This document shows, piece by piece, positions 1 to 6,718 of a stretch of DNA of 8,867 nucleotides (position 1 is the stretch's first letter; every line of letters starts with the position of its first letter). The stretch spans positions 1 to 8,867 of the forward strand of contig JAEZHR010000402.1 of NCBI GenBank assembly GCA_023416415.1, given 5' to 3'. Below the pieces are notes generated by a model. It was not told the DNA's origin. It was given only the letters and a program-made list of their open reading frames with translations, and did no database searches. Source of the stretch: Pseudomonadota bacterium (GTDB lineage Bacteria > Pseudomonadota > Gammaproteobacteria > Burkholderiales > Burkholderiaceae_D). Both the position numbers and the translations under genes were made by a program.

Positions 1-1103
1 GCCATATCCTGATCAGTGCCCCGGCCGAGGCATCCGCTTCCGAGCGTGAGGCAGCGCGCAAGAAGGCGGAGGAACTGCTCGTTCAGGTGCGCAAGAATCC
101 GGATGAGTTCGCCAAGCTGGCGCGCGAGCATTCACAGGATCCCGGATCGGCTGCGCAGGGAGGTGATCTCGATTTCTTTGGCCGCGGCATGATGGTCAAG
201 GCGTTCGAGGATGCAGTATTTGCGCTGGAAAAAGGGCAGGTCAGCGACGTTGTCGAATCCGAGTTTGGTTATCACATCATCAAGCTCACCGATGTCCGGC
301 CGGGAGCGGTCAAACCTCTGGCGGAAGTGCGCGACCGAGTGGTTGCGGAGGTCCGTCAGCAGCAAGTTGCTCGTCAGTTCACGTCGGCCGCCGAGCAGTT
401 TACGAACATGGTGTACGAGCAGCCGGACAGCCTCAAGCCAGTCGCGGATGAGCTGCATCTGGAGATTCACAAGGCTGACGACGTGACACGTACACCGCAG
501 CAGGGTGCAACCGCTCCGTTGAACAATCCGCGTTTCCTGGAAGCGCTTTTCTCCGACGAGGCCGTCAAGAACAAGCGCAATACCGAGGCCATTGAAATCG
601 CACCGGGAATGCTGGCATCCGGACGCGTGCTTGAGTATCGGCCGCAGGCCACCCGACCGTTCGCCGAGGTGGAGGCGCTGGTGCGTGAGCGCGTGCGCCA
701 GCAGGAGGCGGAAAAGCTGGCGCGTGCAGCGGGCGAGGAGCGTCTCGCGGCATTGCGTGACGGGGCTGCTGCGCAGGGATTCGGCGCGGCGCGGAAGGTG
801 TCGCGCGTGAAGCCGGAAGGTCTGCCTGATGTGGCATTGATGGCAGTGATGACGGCGGATACCAGCAAGTTGCCCGCCTATGTAGGCGTCGATCTTCCGC
901 AAGGTTATGCCGTTTATCGCATCAACAGCGTCTCACGGCCGCAAACGCCGGACACGGCACGACGCGCCGCTGAACAGCAGCAGATAGCGAATGTGGTCGC
1001 GCAGCAGGAAATGGCCGCTTACATCGAAGCACTGAAGAGAAAGTTCGAAGTCGAGATACTGTTGCCGGCACCGGGGAACAACACTACGATCGACGAGGAC
1101 TGA
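1..1103 (+). CDS. ppiD: PpiD-like peptidylprolyl isomerase / periplasmic folding chaperone, C-terminal part (5' end outside window)
   Basis: The reading frame is open from the left edge (first whole codon at position 3) to TGA at 1101-1103, giving 366 visible residues, so the true start lies upstream and the GTG at 87 is internal. Visible residues 1 to about 95 form a parvulin rotamase domain: it opens with HILIS, has the GGDLDFFGRG turn (about 53-62), the AFEDAVFAL helix and the closing FGYHIIKL strand. About 270 residues follow, helix-rich and charged, as in the C-terminal half of PpiD; SurA would instead carry two adjacent parvulin domains. PpiD is an inner-membrane-anchored, periplasm-facing chaperone near the Sec translocon that helps newly exported proteins fold. 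Its N-terminal membrane anchor and SurA-like chaperone part would lie to the left of the window. The gene is followed at once by a strong terminator, so it ends its transcription unit. Family assignment is secure; PpiD rather than another single-parvulin protein is likely. Confidence 0.9.
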   Translation, partial: HILISAPAEASASEREAARKKAEELLVQVRKNPDEFAKLAREHSQDPGSAAQGGDLDFFGRGMMVKAFEDAVFALEKGQVSDVVESEFGYHIIKLTDVRPGAVKPLAEVRDRVVAEVRQQQVARQFTSAAEQFTNMVYEQPDSLKPVADELHLEIHKADDVTRTPQQGATAPLNNPRFLEALFSDEAVKNKRNTEAIEIAPGMLASGRVLEYRPQATRPFAEVEALVRERVRQQEAEKLARAAGEERLAALRDGAAAQGFGAARKVSRVKPEGLPDVALMAVMTADTSKLPAYVGVDLPQGYAVYRINSVSRPQTPDTARRAAEQQQIANVVAQQEMAAYIEALKRKFEVEILLPAPGNNTTIDED

Positions 1104-1121
1104 CTGCCGCGTCACACCAAG

Positions 1122-1153
1122 AATGGTCGCCACATGCTGGCGGCCATTTTTTT
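1122..1153 (+). terminator. Rho-independent terminator of ppiD
   Basis: A 10-base stem (AATGGTCGCC at 1122-1131 with GGCGGCCATT at 1139-1148, one G-U wobble) encloses a 7-base loop and runs into seven T residues at 1147-1153. It starts 18 bases after the ppiD stop codon. On the other strand there is no T-run after the hairpin, so it appears to work for rightward transcription only and not for tesA, which is read towards it. Confidence 0.88.
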
Positions 1154-1165
1154 GGGTGGGCTGGC

Positions 1166-1183
1166 GCAATTGCCGGCAATTGC
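1166..1183. repeat. Perfect 18-base palindrome / tandem 9-base repeat
   Basis: GCAATTGCCGGCAATTGC is identical to its own reverse complement. It can also be read as two direct copies of GCAATTGCC (1166-1174 and 1176-1184) separated by one G. It lies in the spacer between the convergent 3' ends of ppiD and tesA, 13 bases after the terminator's T-run. There is no adjacent T-run in either direction, so it is not a canonical terminator by itself. It could be a binding site for a dimeric protein, or a fold that protects or ends the tesA transcript. Function unknown. Confidence 0.55.
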
Positions 1184-1284
1184 CTTGCTGCGTTCTAATG
1201 GATTTCCGTAGACGTGGCACACCGGTGTTGCGGCGGCAAGGGGCAATGTCACCGTACGCGTCGAACGAACTGGCTGGTGGCTGT

Positions 1285-1935
1285 CTATTTGAGCAGAGGC
1301 TTGAGTGCGGGCCAGATGTTCTCGAGCATGATCGGCTGCGCTTCCGCAGTCGGGTGGATGCGATCTGCCTGAAACAGTTCGGGCGTTTCGGCAACCCCTT
1401 TCAACAAGAAGCTCACGAGTACGGCCTTGTTTTCGCGCGCGAGCTTTTCGTACATGCTGGTGAAGCGGTCGGCGTATGCACGTCCATAGTTTGGTGGAAT
1501 CTGCATGCCGACCAGCAGGACGCGCGCGCCAGCTTGCTGAGCAGCGCGTATCATCGCGCGCAGGTTGTCTTCAGCCGCTTTGAGCGGCAATCCGCGCAAT
1601 CCGTCATTGCCGCCGAGTTCGATGACGACGACATCCGGCGTGTGTTCCTTCAGCAGGACCGGCAGACGGCTGCGTCCACCGCTGGTGGTTTCACCGCTGA
1701 TGCTGGCGTTGACGACTTTTGCGTCGATGCGCTGTTCGTTCAGTCTTTGTTCCAGCAAGGCGACCCAGCCAGCGCCGCGCTTGATGCCGTACTCGGCCGA
1801 CAGGCTGTCGCCGAGCACGAGCACGGTTTTTGTTGCAGAATAGGCGTTCCCTGCAAGCGCCAATGTCATCAGCAGCATCAGCATCAGGCTGCGCCGTGTC
1901 TGAGCGATCTTACCGAACCATCTTCCTGTTTGCAT
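1285..1935 (-). CDS. tesA: TesA-type arylesterase / lysophospholipase / thioesterase (GDSL, SGNH hydrolase), secreted
   Basis: This 216-residue protein has all four SGNH blocks. Block I is GDSLS at 42-46 with nucleophile Ser44, block II is SGETTSGG with Gly81, block III is GGNDGLRG with Asn110 (oxyanion hole), and block V is DRIHPT with Asp191 and His194 completing the triad. The size and the LGDSLSAEYG and NASISGETTSGG stretches are typical of TesA, which hydrolyses acyl-CoA, lysophospholipids and aryl esters in the periplasm. Residues 1-33 form a signal peptide: a basic start (K9, R14, R15), a hydrophobic core (17-29), and likely cleavage near the AYSA stretch at 31-34. I kept the ATG at 1933-1935 because starting at Met18 or Met20 would remove every positive charge of the signal peptide. 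An AGGA lies 10 bases upstream of it. The start codon overlaps that of divergent ybbA. The native substrate cannot be told from sequence. Confidence 0.93.
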   Translation of the reverse strand: MQTGRWFGKIAQTRRSLMLMLLMTLALAGNAYSATKTVLVLGDSLSAEYGIKRGAGWVALLEQRLNEQRIDAKVVNASISGETTSGGRSRLPVLLKEHTPDVVVIELGGNDGLRGLPLKAAEDNLRAMIRAAQQAGARVLLVGMQIPPNYGRAYADRFTSMYEKLARENKAVLVSFLLKGVAETPELFQADRIHPTAEAQPIMLENIWPALKPLLK

Positions 1936-2623
1936 GCCAGAGAATTCCTATTCCGTTCCTGCGATTGAAGTCGTGCGCCTTGGAAAGCGGGTCGCCGATG
2001 CGACCGGCGAGCTGACGATCCTGAGTGACATCGATTTTACTGTCGCGGCCGGAGAGACGCTGGCCATCGTCGGAGCATCAGGTTCGGGCAAGTCGACTTT
2101 GCTCGGCCTGCTTGCGGGTCTCGATGCGCCGACTGAAGGCACAGTCAAACTCGACGGAACCGACATCTTTGCGCTGGACGAGGACGGACGTGCGGCACTA
2201 CGGCAAGCCCGGCTCGGCTTCGTGTTTCAATCGTTTCAGCTGCTGTCGCACCTGACGGCACTGGAGAACGTGATGCTGCCGATGGAATTGCGACGCGACG
2301 AAGGCGCACGCGAGAAGGCAGAAGCGATGCTCGCGCGCGTTGGCTTGTCCTCCCGCCTGCGTCATTATCCGAAGTACCTGTCCGGGGGCGAGCAGCAGCG
2401 CGTCGCATTGGCGCGTGCCTTCGTGACCGAGCCGCCGCTGCTGTTCGCGGACGAACCGACCGGCAGCCTCGATGCCGCGACCGGTGATGCGGTCATCAAG
2501 TTGATGTTCGAGCTGAACGAGGAGCGCGGTTCGACTCTGGTGCTGGTTACCCACGACCCCTCCATCGCCGCACGCTGCAAACGCACGATCACGATCGCGG
2601 CCGGGCGTCTCTATCGGCCGTAA
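1934..2623 (+). CDS. ybbA: YbbA-type ABC transporter ATP-binding protein (LolD/MacB class)
   Basis: This 229-residue nucleotide-binding domain is complete: Walker A GASGSGKST (47-55), Q-loop Gln99 in FVFQSF, signature LSGGEQQRVALARA (149-162), Walker B LLFADE (169-174) with catalytic Glu174, D-loop SLD (178-180) and H-loop His207 in VTHD. The FVFQSFQLL and ADEPTGSLDAATGD wording places it in the LolD/FtsE/MacB class, which powers extraction or efflux of lipophilic substrates rather than solute uptake. The start at 1934 resembles that of E. coli YbbA (also MP..N) as I recall it, and leaves the usual short lead before the first strand. No good Shine-Dalgarno precedes it. It is divergent from tesA, as in E. 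coli, but no permease (YbbP-type) gene follows; its 3' end overlaps convergent nnr by 13 bases. The membrane partner, if any, must be encoded elsewhere. The substrate is unknown. Confidence 0.9.
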   Translation: MPENSYSVPAIEVVRLGKRVADATGELTILSDIDFTVAAGETLAIVGASGSGKSTLLGLLAGLDAPTEGTVKLDGTDIFALDEDGRAALRQARLGFVFQSFQLLSHLTALENVMLPMELRRDEGAREKAEAMLARVGLSSRLRHYPKYLSGGEQQRVALARAFVTEPPLLFADEPTGSLDAATGDAVIKLMFELNEERGSTLVLVTHDPSIAARCKRTITIAAGRLYRP

Positions 2624-4122
2624 CGCTGCGTCAGTTCATTGAGCAGCGCGCGCAACGGCATCATCAGTTCACCCGCACTCACCCCGATCGGCCCCACGCC
2701 CTGTTGTACCAGTCTGTCGGCCGCCGCGCCGTGCAGCCACACCGCCTCGAGTGCCGCCGGCCACACGTCGCATCCCTGCGCCATGAGTGCACCGCACACG
2801 CCGGCCAGTATGTCGCCGCTGCCGGCGGTGCCGAGCGCCGGGTTGCCGGTCGGGTTGATCATGGTCTCGCCATCGGGCCGCGCGATCACGGTGCCCGATC
2901 CCTTCAGCACTGCAACGCAGTTGAAGCGTTGCGCAAGCGCGCGCGCAGATGCGATCCGGTCGCGCTGGACGTCGTTCGTGCTCCATCCCAGCAGGCGCGA
3001 GGCTTCAAGCGGATGCGGCGTGATCATGGCCGGCGCAGCGCGCCGGGCAAGCTGCTGCGCCAGTGAGGGATCGGCGCTGATCATGTTCAGGGCATCGGCG
3101 TCGAGCACGACGCGGTTGCTACTCGCCAGAACCTTTTCCAGCAGCGTCTGGCTGTCCTTGCCCATGCCCGGACCGGCGACGATGACGGCGTCATTGAATG
3201 CGATGTCGCTTGCCGTGCGCAGCATCAGTTCCGGATGCAGGGCATCGTAATCGCTGCTGCGGTGTAGCAGGGCGGCATAGACCCGGCCTGCACCCGCGTA
3301 CAGTGCGGCGCGGGCAGCAAGGATGGCGCCGCCGGTCATGCCGGCAGCGCCGCCGACTACGATCACGTCGCCGTTCGAGCCCTTGTGCGCACTGGCCGGA
3401 CGGACCTTGAGTGCAGATCGAAAGGCAGCGATGCCGCTGCGGTGTACCCGGGCAACGGGAAACAGCGCGGCGTCCACGTCAAGGTCGGTCACCGTCACGT
3501 CTCCCGCATGGTCTCGCCCGAATCCGGTGTGCAGGCCTGGCTTGTCGCCAAGGAAGGTCAGTGTATGTGTGGCGACGGTGGCGCAGCCCTCGTCGTCGAC
3601 GGTCATGCCGGTGTCCGCGTCCAGACCGCTGGGAACGTCAAGCGCAACGCGCGGGCAGTCGAGGGCGTTGACGGCACGTACCAGGGCGCGTACGGAAGGT
3701 TCCAGCCGGCGCTGCAGTCCGATGCCGAACAGGCCGTCGATGACCAGATCCCAGTTTCCGGGTTGGCAGTGTGCCGGGTCAACGGTAATGAAACGCGCCT
3801 TGCCGCGGCGGCATTGCGCGAGGGCATTTTGTGCGTCTGCAGGGCGTGGAGCAGCTTCGCTGAATACCGGCATCACGCAAACATGGGCTTCCATCTCGGC
3901 CAGCAGGTCGGCGGCAATGAGTGCATCGCCGCCGTTGTTTCCGGGACCGGCCAGCACTAGGATGCGGCGTCGCACGACACTGCCGAGAATCCCCTCGGCA
4001 TGGCGCGCCGCCGCTGCGCCGGCCCGGGCCATCAGCGTGCCGGGCGGAACCCGTGCCAGTGCGGCCTTTTCGATGGCACGGATTTCCGCAACGCTGTAAA
4101 GAGGGCGCAGGGTGGTATTCAT
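2611..4122 (-). CDS. nnr: Bifunctional NAD(P)HX repair enzyme: NAD(P)H-hydrate epimerase + ADP-dependent dehydratase
   Basis: This 503-residue cytosolic protein repairs damaged NADH and NADPH hydrates. The N-terminal domain (about 1-220, YjeF_N type) epimerises R- and S-NAD(P)HX: GPGNNGGD (59-66) forms the nucleotide-binding loop, Asp129 lies in DGLFGIGL, and DVPSGLD is at 162-168. The C-terminal ribokinase-like domain (about 235-500) dehydrates S-NAD(P)HX using ADP: it shows HKGSNGDVIVVGG at its start, VAGPGMGK, DADALN, TPHPLE (368-373) and NPTGNPALGTAGSGDILAG (423-441) with catalytic Asp437. Length and domain order match E. coli Nnr. The ATG at 4120-4122 is 30 bases after the stop of the upstream oxidoreductase, so it is probably the last gene of a three-gene operon. 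No good Shine-Dalgarno is seen. A TACAAT element 6 bases before the ATG might supply a separate promoter. Assignment is secure. Confidence 0.95.
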   Translation of the reverse strand: MNTTLRPLYSVAEIRAIEKAALARVPPGTLMARAGAAAARHAEGILGSVVRRRILVLAGPGNNGGDALIAADLLAEMEAHVCVMPVFSEAAPRPADAQNALAQCRRGKARFITVDPAHCQPGNWDLVIDGLFGIGLQRRLEPSVRALVRAVNALDCPRVALDVPSGLDADTGMTVDDEGCATVATHTLTFLGDKPGLHTGFGRDHAGDVTVTDLDVDAALFPVARVHRSGIAAFRSALKVRPASAHKGSNGDVIVVGGAAGMTGGAILAARAALYAGAGRVYAALLHRSSDYDALHPELMLRTASDIAFNDAVIVAGPGMGKDSQTLLEKVLASSNRVVLDADALNMISADPSLAQQLARRAAPAMITPHPLEASRLLGWSTNDVQRDRIASARALAQRFNCVAVLKGSGTVIARPDGETMINPTGNPALGTAGSGDILAGVCGALMAQGCDVWPAALEAVWLHGAAADRLVQQGVGPIGVSAGELMMPLRALLNELTQRYGR

Positions 4123-4128
4123 GCGCCG

Positions 4129-4134
4129 ATTGTA
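4129..4134 (-). promoter_or_regulatory. Possible internal -10 element immediately before nnr
   Basis: Read on the minus strand this is TACAAT (5 of 6 matches to the sigma-70 -10), ending 6 bases before the nnr ATG. If used, transcription would start at or next to the A of the start codon and give a leaderless message, which would fit the lack of a Shine-Dalgarno. There is no recognisable -35 at the right distance, so this is tentative. Confidence 0.25.
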
Positions 4135-4152
4135 TGCGATTCGCGGCCTCGC

Positions 4153-5262
4153 TCAGGCGAGCAGGGTGCTTACATGCGATGCGATGGCAAGTGAGGCGGT
4201 CAGGCCCGGCGATTCGATGCCGTACAGCCCGAGATAATGCGCATTGCCGTGGCGCTCGAACAGGAAATCGGCAGCGGCATCACCGGGTCCGCTGATCTTG
4301 GGACGCACGCCGGAATACGCGGCCTGCAATGCGTCATCTGGCAGCTGTGGCCAGTAGCGGCGGATCTCGGCGTGAAATCGCTCGGCACGGCGCGGATCAA
4401 CTGCGTAATCCGGCTCATTGCTCGTGTCGTCCAGCCACTCCACATCGGGGCCAAAGCGCGCCTGGTCGCCGAGATCCAGCGTGAGGTGAACGCCAAGTCC
4501 GCCTGGTTCCGGCACCGGATAAATCAGGCGCGAGAACGGCGCTCTGGCGGCAAGCGAGTAGTAGTTGCCCTTGGCAAACCAGGCTTGTGGAATCGAGCTC
4601 CGCGCCAAGCCATCAATGGCGCGTGCGACGTGGGTCGACCACAGGCCGCCGCAGTTGATCACCGTCTGGGCCAGGAGTTCGGCTTCTTCCCCATCCTCGG
4701 TGCGAATGCGCAGGACGATGCCGTCGCCCGTCGCCTGTCCACCAGTTACCCGGCTGGCGAAGGCGAAGATGGCACCGGCGTTTTCCGCGTCGCCCTGCAG
4801 GGCGAGCATCAGTGCATGACTGTCGACAATGCCGGTGTTCGGGGAAGACAGTGCGCCGACGCAGGCCAGCTCAGGCTCCAATGCCTGCGCCTCGGTGGCT
4901 GTCAGCATGCTCACCTCGGTGCAGCCGTTGGTGTGGGCCTGTGCCTGGATGGCGGCCAGTTTTGGCAATTGCTCGTCTGCGGTTGCGACGATCAGCTTCC
5001 CACAACGCCTGTGCGGTATCGCGCGTTCGATGCAATAGGCATACAGCGCATCGCGTCCGGGTACGCACAGGCGCGCCTTCAGGCTGCCGGTCGGATAGTA
5101 CAGACCGGCATGGATCACTTCGCTGTTGCGCGAGCTGGTTTCCATGCCGATGGCCGCGTTGCGTTCGATGACGAAAACCTCACGCCCTGCCAGCGCCAGT
5201 TGGCGAGCCACTGCCAGGCCGACCACGCCGGCGCCGATTACCACGCAATCCAGTTTATCCAT
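4153..5262 (-). CDS. FAD-dependent oxidoreductase of the LhgO / L-2-hydroxyglutarate dehydrogenase family
   Basis: This 369-residue protein opens with an FAD-binding Rossmann fold: GAGVVG at 10-15 and acidic Glu33 ending the second strand (VFVIER) to hold the ADP ribose. The stretch TSSRNSEVIHAGLYYPTGSLKA (from about 42) is the hallmark of the L2HGDH/LhgO branch, as are the closing-half LIYPVPEPGGLGVHLTLDL segment and SGVRPKI. The family oxidises short 2-hydroxy acids, classically L-2-hydroxyglutarate to 2-oxoglutarate, passing electrons to quinone or oxygen. It is shorter than E. coli LhgO (about 420 residues) and may have another substrate, so no symbol is given. The ATG at 5260-5262 overlaps the last 8 bases of the DadA-like gene (ATGGATAA), implying translational coupling. 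No transmembrane helix is evident. The family is secure; the substrate is not. Confidence 0.88.
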   Translation of the reverse strand: MDKLDCVVIGAGVVGLAVARQLALAGREVFVIERNAAIGMETSSRNSEVIHAGLYYPTGSLKARLCVPGRDALYAYCIERAIPHRRCGKLIVATADEQLPKLAAIQAQAHTNGCTEVSMLTATEAQALEPELACVGALSSPNTGIVDSHALMLALQGDAENAGAIFAFASRVTGGQATGDGIVLRIRTEDGEEAELLAQTVINCGGLWSTHVARAIDGLARSSIPQAWFAKGNYYSLAARAPFSRLIYPVPEPGGLGVHLTLDLGDQARFGPDVEWLDDTSNEPDYAVDPRRAERFHAEIRRYWPQLPDDALQAAYSGVRPKISGPGDAAADFLFERHGNAHYLGLYGIESPGLTASLAIASHVSTLLA

Positions 5263-6508
5263 AGCGCTTGAGCGTCAGTCCTTCGAGGTCGATTTCAGGT
5301 TCACGCCCGGAAACGATGTCGGCCACCACCTTGCCCGATCCGGCGGCCATTGCCCAGCCTTCCGTACCATGGCCGATGTTCAGATACAGGCCGGGAATGT
5401 GGGTGGGGCCGAGAAGCGGCGGACCGTCGGGAAGCATGGGCAGCAGGCCACTCCAGGGATTGGCGCTGGCGTAGGGGGCGGCTTGTGGAAACCAGTCGCT
5501 GGCAACCTTGAGCAGCGTGCGCACGGCGCGCTGCTGCAGGGCCGGGACATTTGCGCCGAAGCCGGCCGTGCCGGCCACCCGGACGCGGCCGCCCATGCGG
5601 GATACCGAGGTTCTGTAGGTCTCATCGAATACGCTTCCATGCGGAGCGCGTTCATAGTCGTGGACCATGGCCGTGATTGAATAGCCGTGCACGGCTTGCA
5701 GCGGGACGTTGATGCCAAGTGGTTTGAGGAGCGCAGCACTTTGCGCACCGGCGGCGATCACGGCGGCATCGACCGGAAAGCGTTCTCCGTTGATGCGCAA
5801 GGCCAGGCCACGGCTCTCGGGTTCAATCGCTTCCACTGCGGTGGCAAGGTGAAATTGCGCGCCGAGCGTTTCGGTGATCTGCTTCATGCGGCGCGCAAAC
5901 AGCGGACAATTTCCCGCTTCGTCCTGTGGCAGGTGCAAGGCTGCAGCGAATTCGGTGTGCGTGGCCAGCGCCGGTTCGACTGCACGTGCATCGTCATGAT
6001 TCATCAACTGATGCGGCACGCCGTGTTCCGCCAGCAGGGCGATCACAGGCTCGGCTGCTTTCAGCTCTCGTTGCGAGCGGAAAATTTGCAGCAGACCCTG
6101 GGTGCGCTCATATTCAAGCTGGTAGTAGTCGCGTAGTTGCTCCATCAAGTCGCGACTGTAGAAGGCCACACGCTGCATGCGTGCCTTATTGATGCGGAAG
6201 CGCTCCAGTTCGCCTTCGCGCCGCCAGCGGCGCAGCCAGCGCCACAGGGCGTGATCCAGGCCGGGTTTGAGGGTGACGGCCGATTCTGCCTGCCACAGTC
6301 CGCGCAGGAGACGGCCCGTCATTCCCGGAGTCGCCCATGGACCACAATGGCCGGGAGCGAGCAGGGCGGCGTTGGCGAAACTCGCTTCCTGGGCCACGTT
6401 CTGGTTACGGTCGATGACGACCACATCGTGTCCCGCTTCGGCGAGGAAGTACGCAGTGCAGACGCCGACCACACCGCCGCCGATCACTGCAATCTGTTTC
6501 TGTGTCAA
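5255..6508 (-). CDS. DadA-like D-amino-acid dehydrogenase (FAD-dependent)
   Basis: This is a DAO-fold flavoprotein of about 417 residues, near the 432 of E. coli DadA. Numbering from the TTG at 6506-6508: the dinucleotide-binding GGGVVG is at 10-15, the second strand ends in VVVIDR, FANAALLAPGHCGPWATPG corresponds to the DadA segment beside the flavin, and the C-terminal NIGHGTEGW (about 377-385) plus LKRYG end match DadA. DadA oxidatively deaminates D-amino acids to 2-oxo acids at the inner membrane, giving electrons to the respiratory chain. The start is uncertain: no ATG is available. TTG at 6508 gives MTQKQIAVIGGG, the usual spacing to the first strand; TTG at 6535 would add nine residues; GTG at 6487 cuts into the first strand. 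None has a good Shine-Dalgarno. It is the first gene of the minus-strand operon. No alanine racemase gene (dadX) lies beside it in the window, so the exact substrate is open. Confidence 0.88.
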   Translation of the reverse strand: MTQKQIAVIGGGVVGVCTAYFLAEAGHDVVVIDRNQNVAQEASFANAALLAPGHCGPWATPGMTGRLLRGLWQAESAVTLKPGLDHALWRWLRRWRREGELERFRINKARMQRVAFYSRDLMEQLRDYYQLEYERTQGLLQIFRSQRELKAAEPVIALLAEHGVPHQLMNHDDARAVEPALATHTEFAAALHLPQDEAGNCPLFARRMKQITETLGAQFHLATAVEAIEPESRGLALRINGERFPVDAAVIAAGAQSAALLKPLGINVPLQAVHGYSITAMVHDYERAPHGSVFDETYRTSVSRMGGRVRVAGTAGFGANVPALQQRAVRTLLKVASDWFPQAAPYASANPWSGLLPMLPDGPPLLGPTHIPGLYLNIGHGTEGWAMAAGSGKVVADIVSGREPEIDLEGLTLKRYG

Positions 6509-6538
6509 TCCGTCAACCCGTTCAACATGCGTCAACCC
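6504..6538 (-). repeat. Short direct repeats GGGTTGAC at the start of the DadA-like gene
   Basis: On the minus strand GGGTTGAC occurs at 6538-6531 and again at 6519-6512, followed directly by GGATTGAC at 6511-6504; a looser GTTGAA lies between the first two. Both candidate TTG start codons fall inside these copies. The TTGAC core is also a -35-like word. Whether this is a protein-binding site, a promoter element or a coincidence cannot be told. Confidence 0.4.
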
Positions 6539-6564
6539 GCCAGTTAGTGCGGAACAAAGGCGTC

Positions 6565-6570
6565 ATTCTA
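6565..6570 (-). promoter_or_regulatory. Candidate -10 of the minus-strand operon promoter
   Basis: The minus strand reads TAGAAT here (5 of 6 matches to TATAAT), about 30 bases before the upstream TTG start candidate. The region 17-18 bases further upstream (around 6588-6594) has only a poor -35 match, so the promoter would be weak or activator-dependent. It is the best candidate I see for the DadA-like/LhgO-like/nnr operon. Confidence 0.3.
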
Positions 6571-6718
6571 GTCTCTGGAACGAAAGTTGGCGCAGGGGAA
6601 CTGGGAGGAAAATGGGCAGCTGTTCCCGCCTGCACACGGCACGCATCGACAACAACCGGCGCCTTGCCGTCGTGCCGATCAACGCGCGCTTGCAAGGAAT
6701 GCAGCCCTTCTGCCACGG

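Noticed and set aside
132..902. 256-codon open frame on the minus strand opposite ppiD
   Set aside because: The product is a low-complexity Arg/Leu/His-rich sequence without family motifs, mirroring the real parvulin-type gene on the plus strand.
1219..1228. 10-base palindrome ACACCGGTGT in the ppiD/tesA spacer
   Set aside because: It is short enough to occur by chance in GC-rich DNA, has no loop or T-run, and its flanks do not extend the symmetry.
1123..1968. 281-codon plus-strand open frame across the ppiD terminator and tesA
   Set aside because: It would start inside the terminator hairpin and run antisense through a complete GDSL esterase. No ribosome-binding site and no recognisable motifs.
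4148..4161. Small hairpin CTCGC/GCGAG around the stop codon of the LhgO-like gene as an intra-operon terminator
   Set aside because: The stem is only five base pairs and has no T-run on the minus strand, so it is not a credible terminator.
4237..5271. 344-codon plus-strand open frame over the LhgO-like gene
   Set aside because: The minus strand has a clear flavoprotein with Rossmann and family motifs. The plus-strand product shows no domain and has the composition of an antisense frame.
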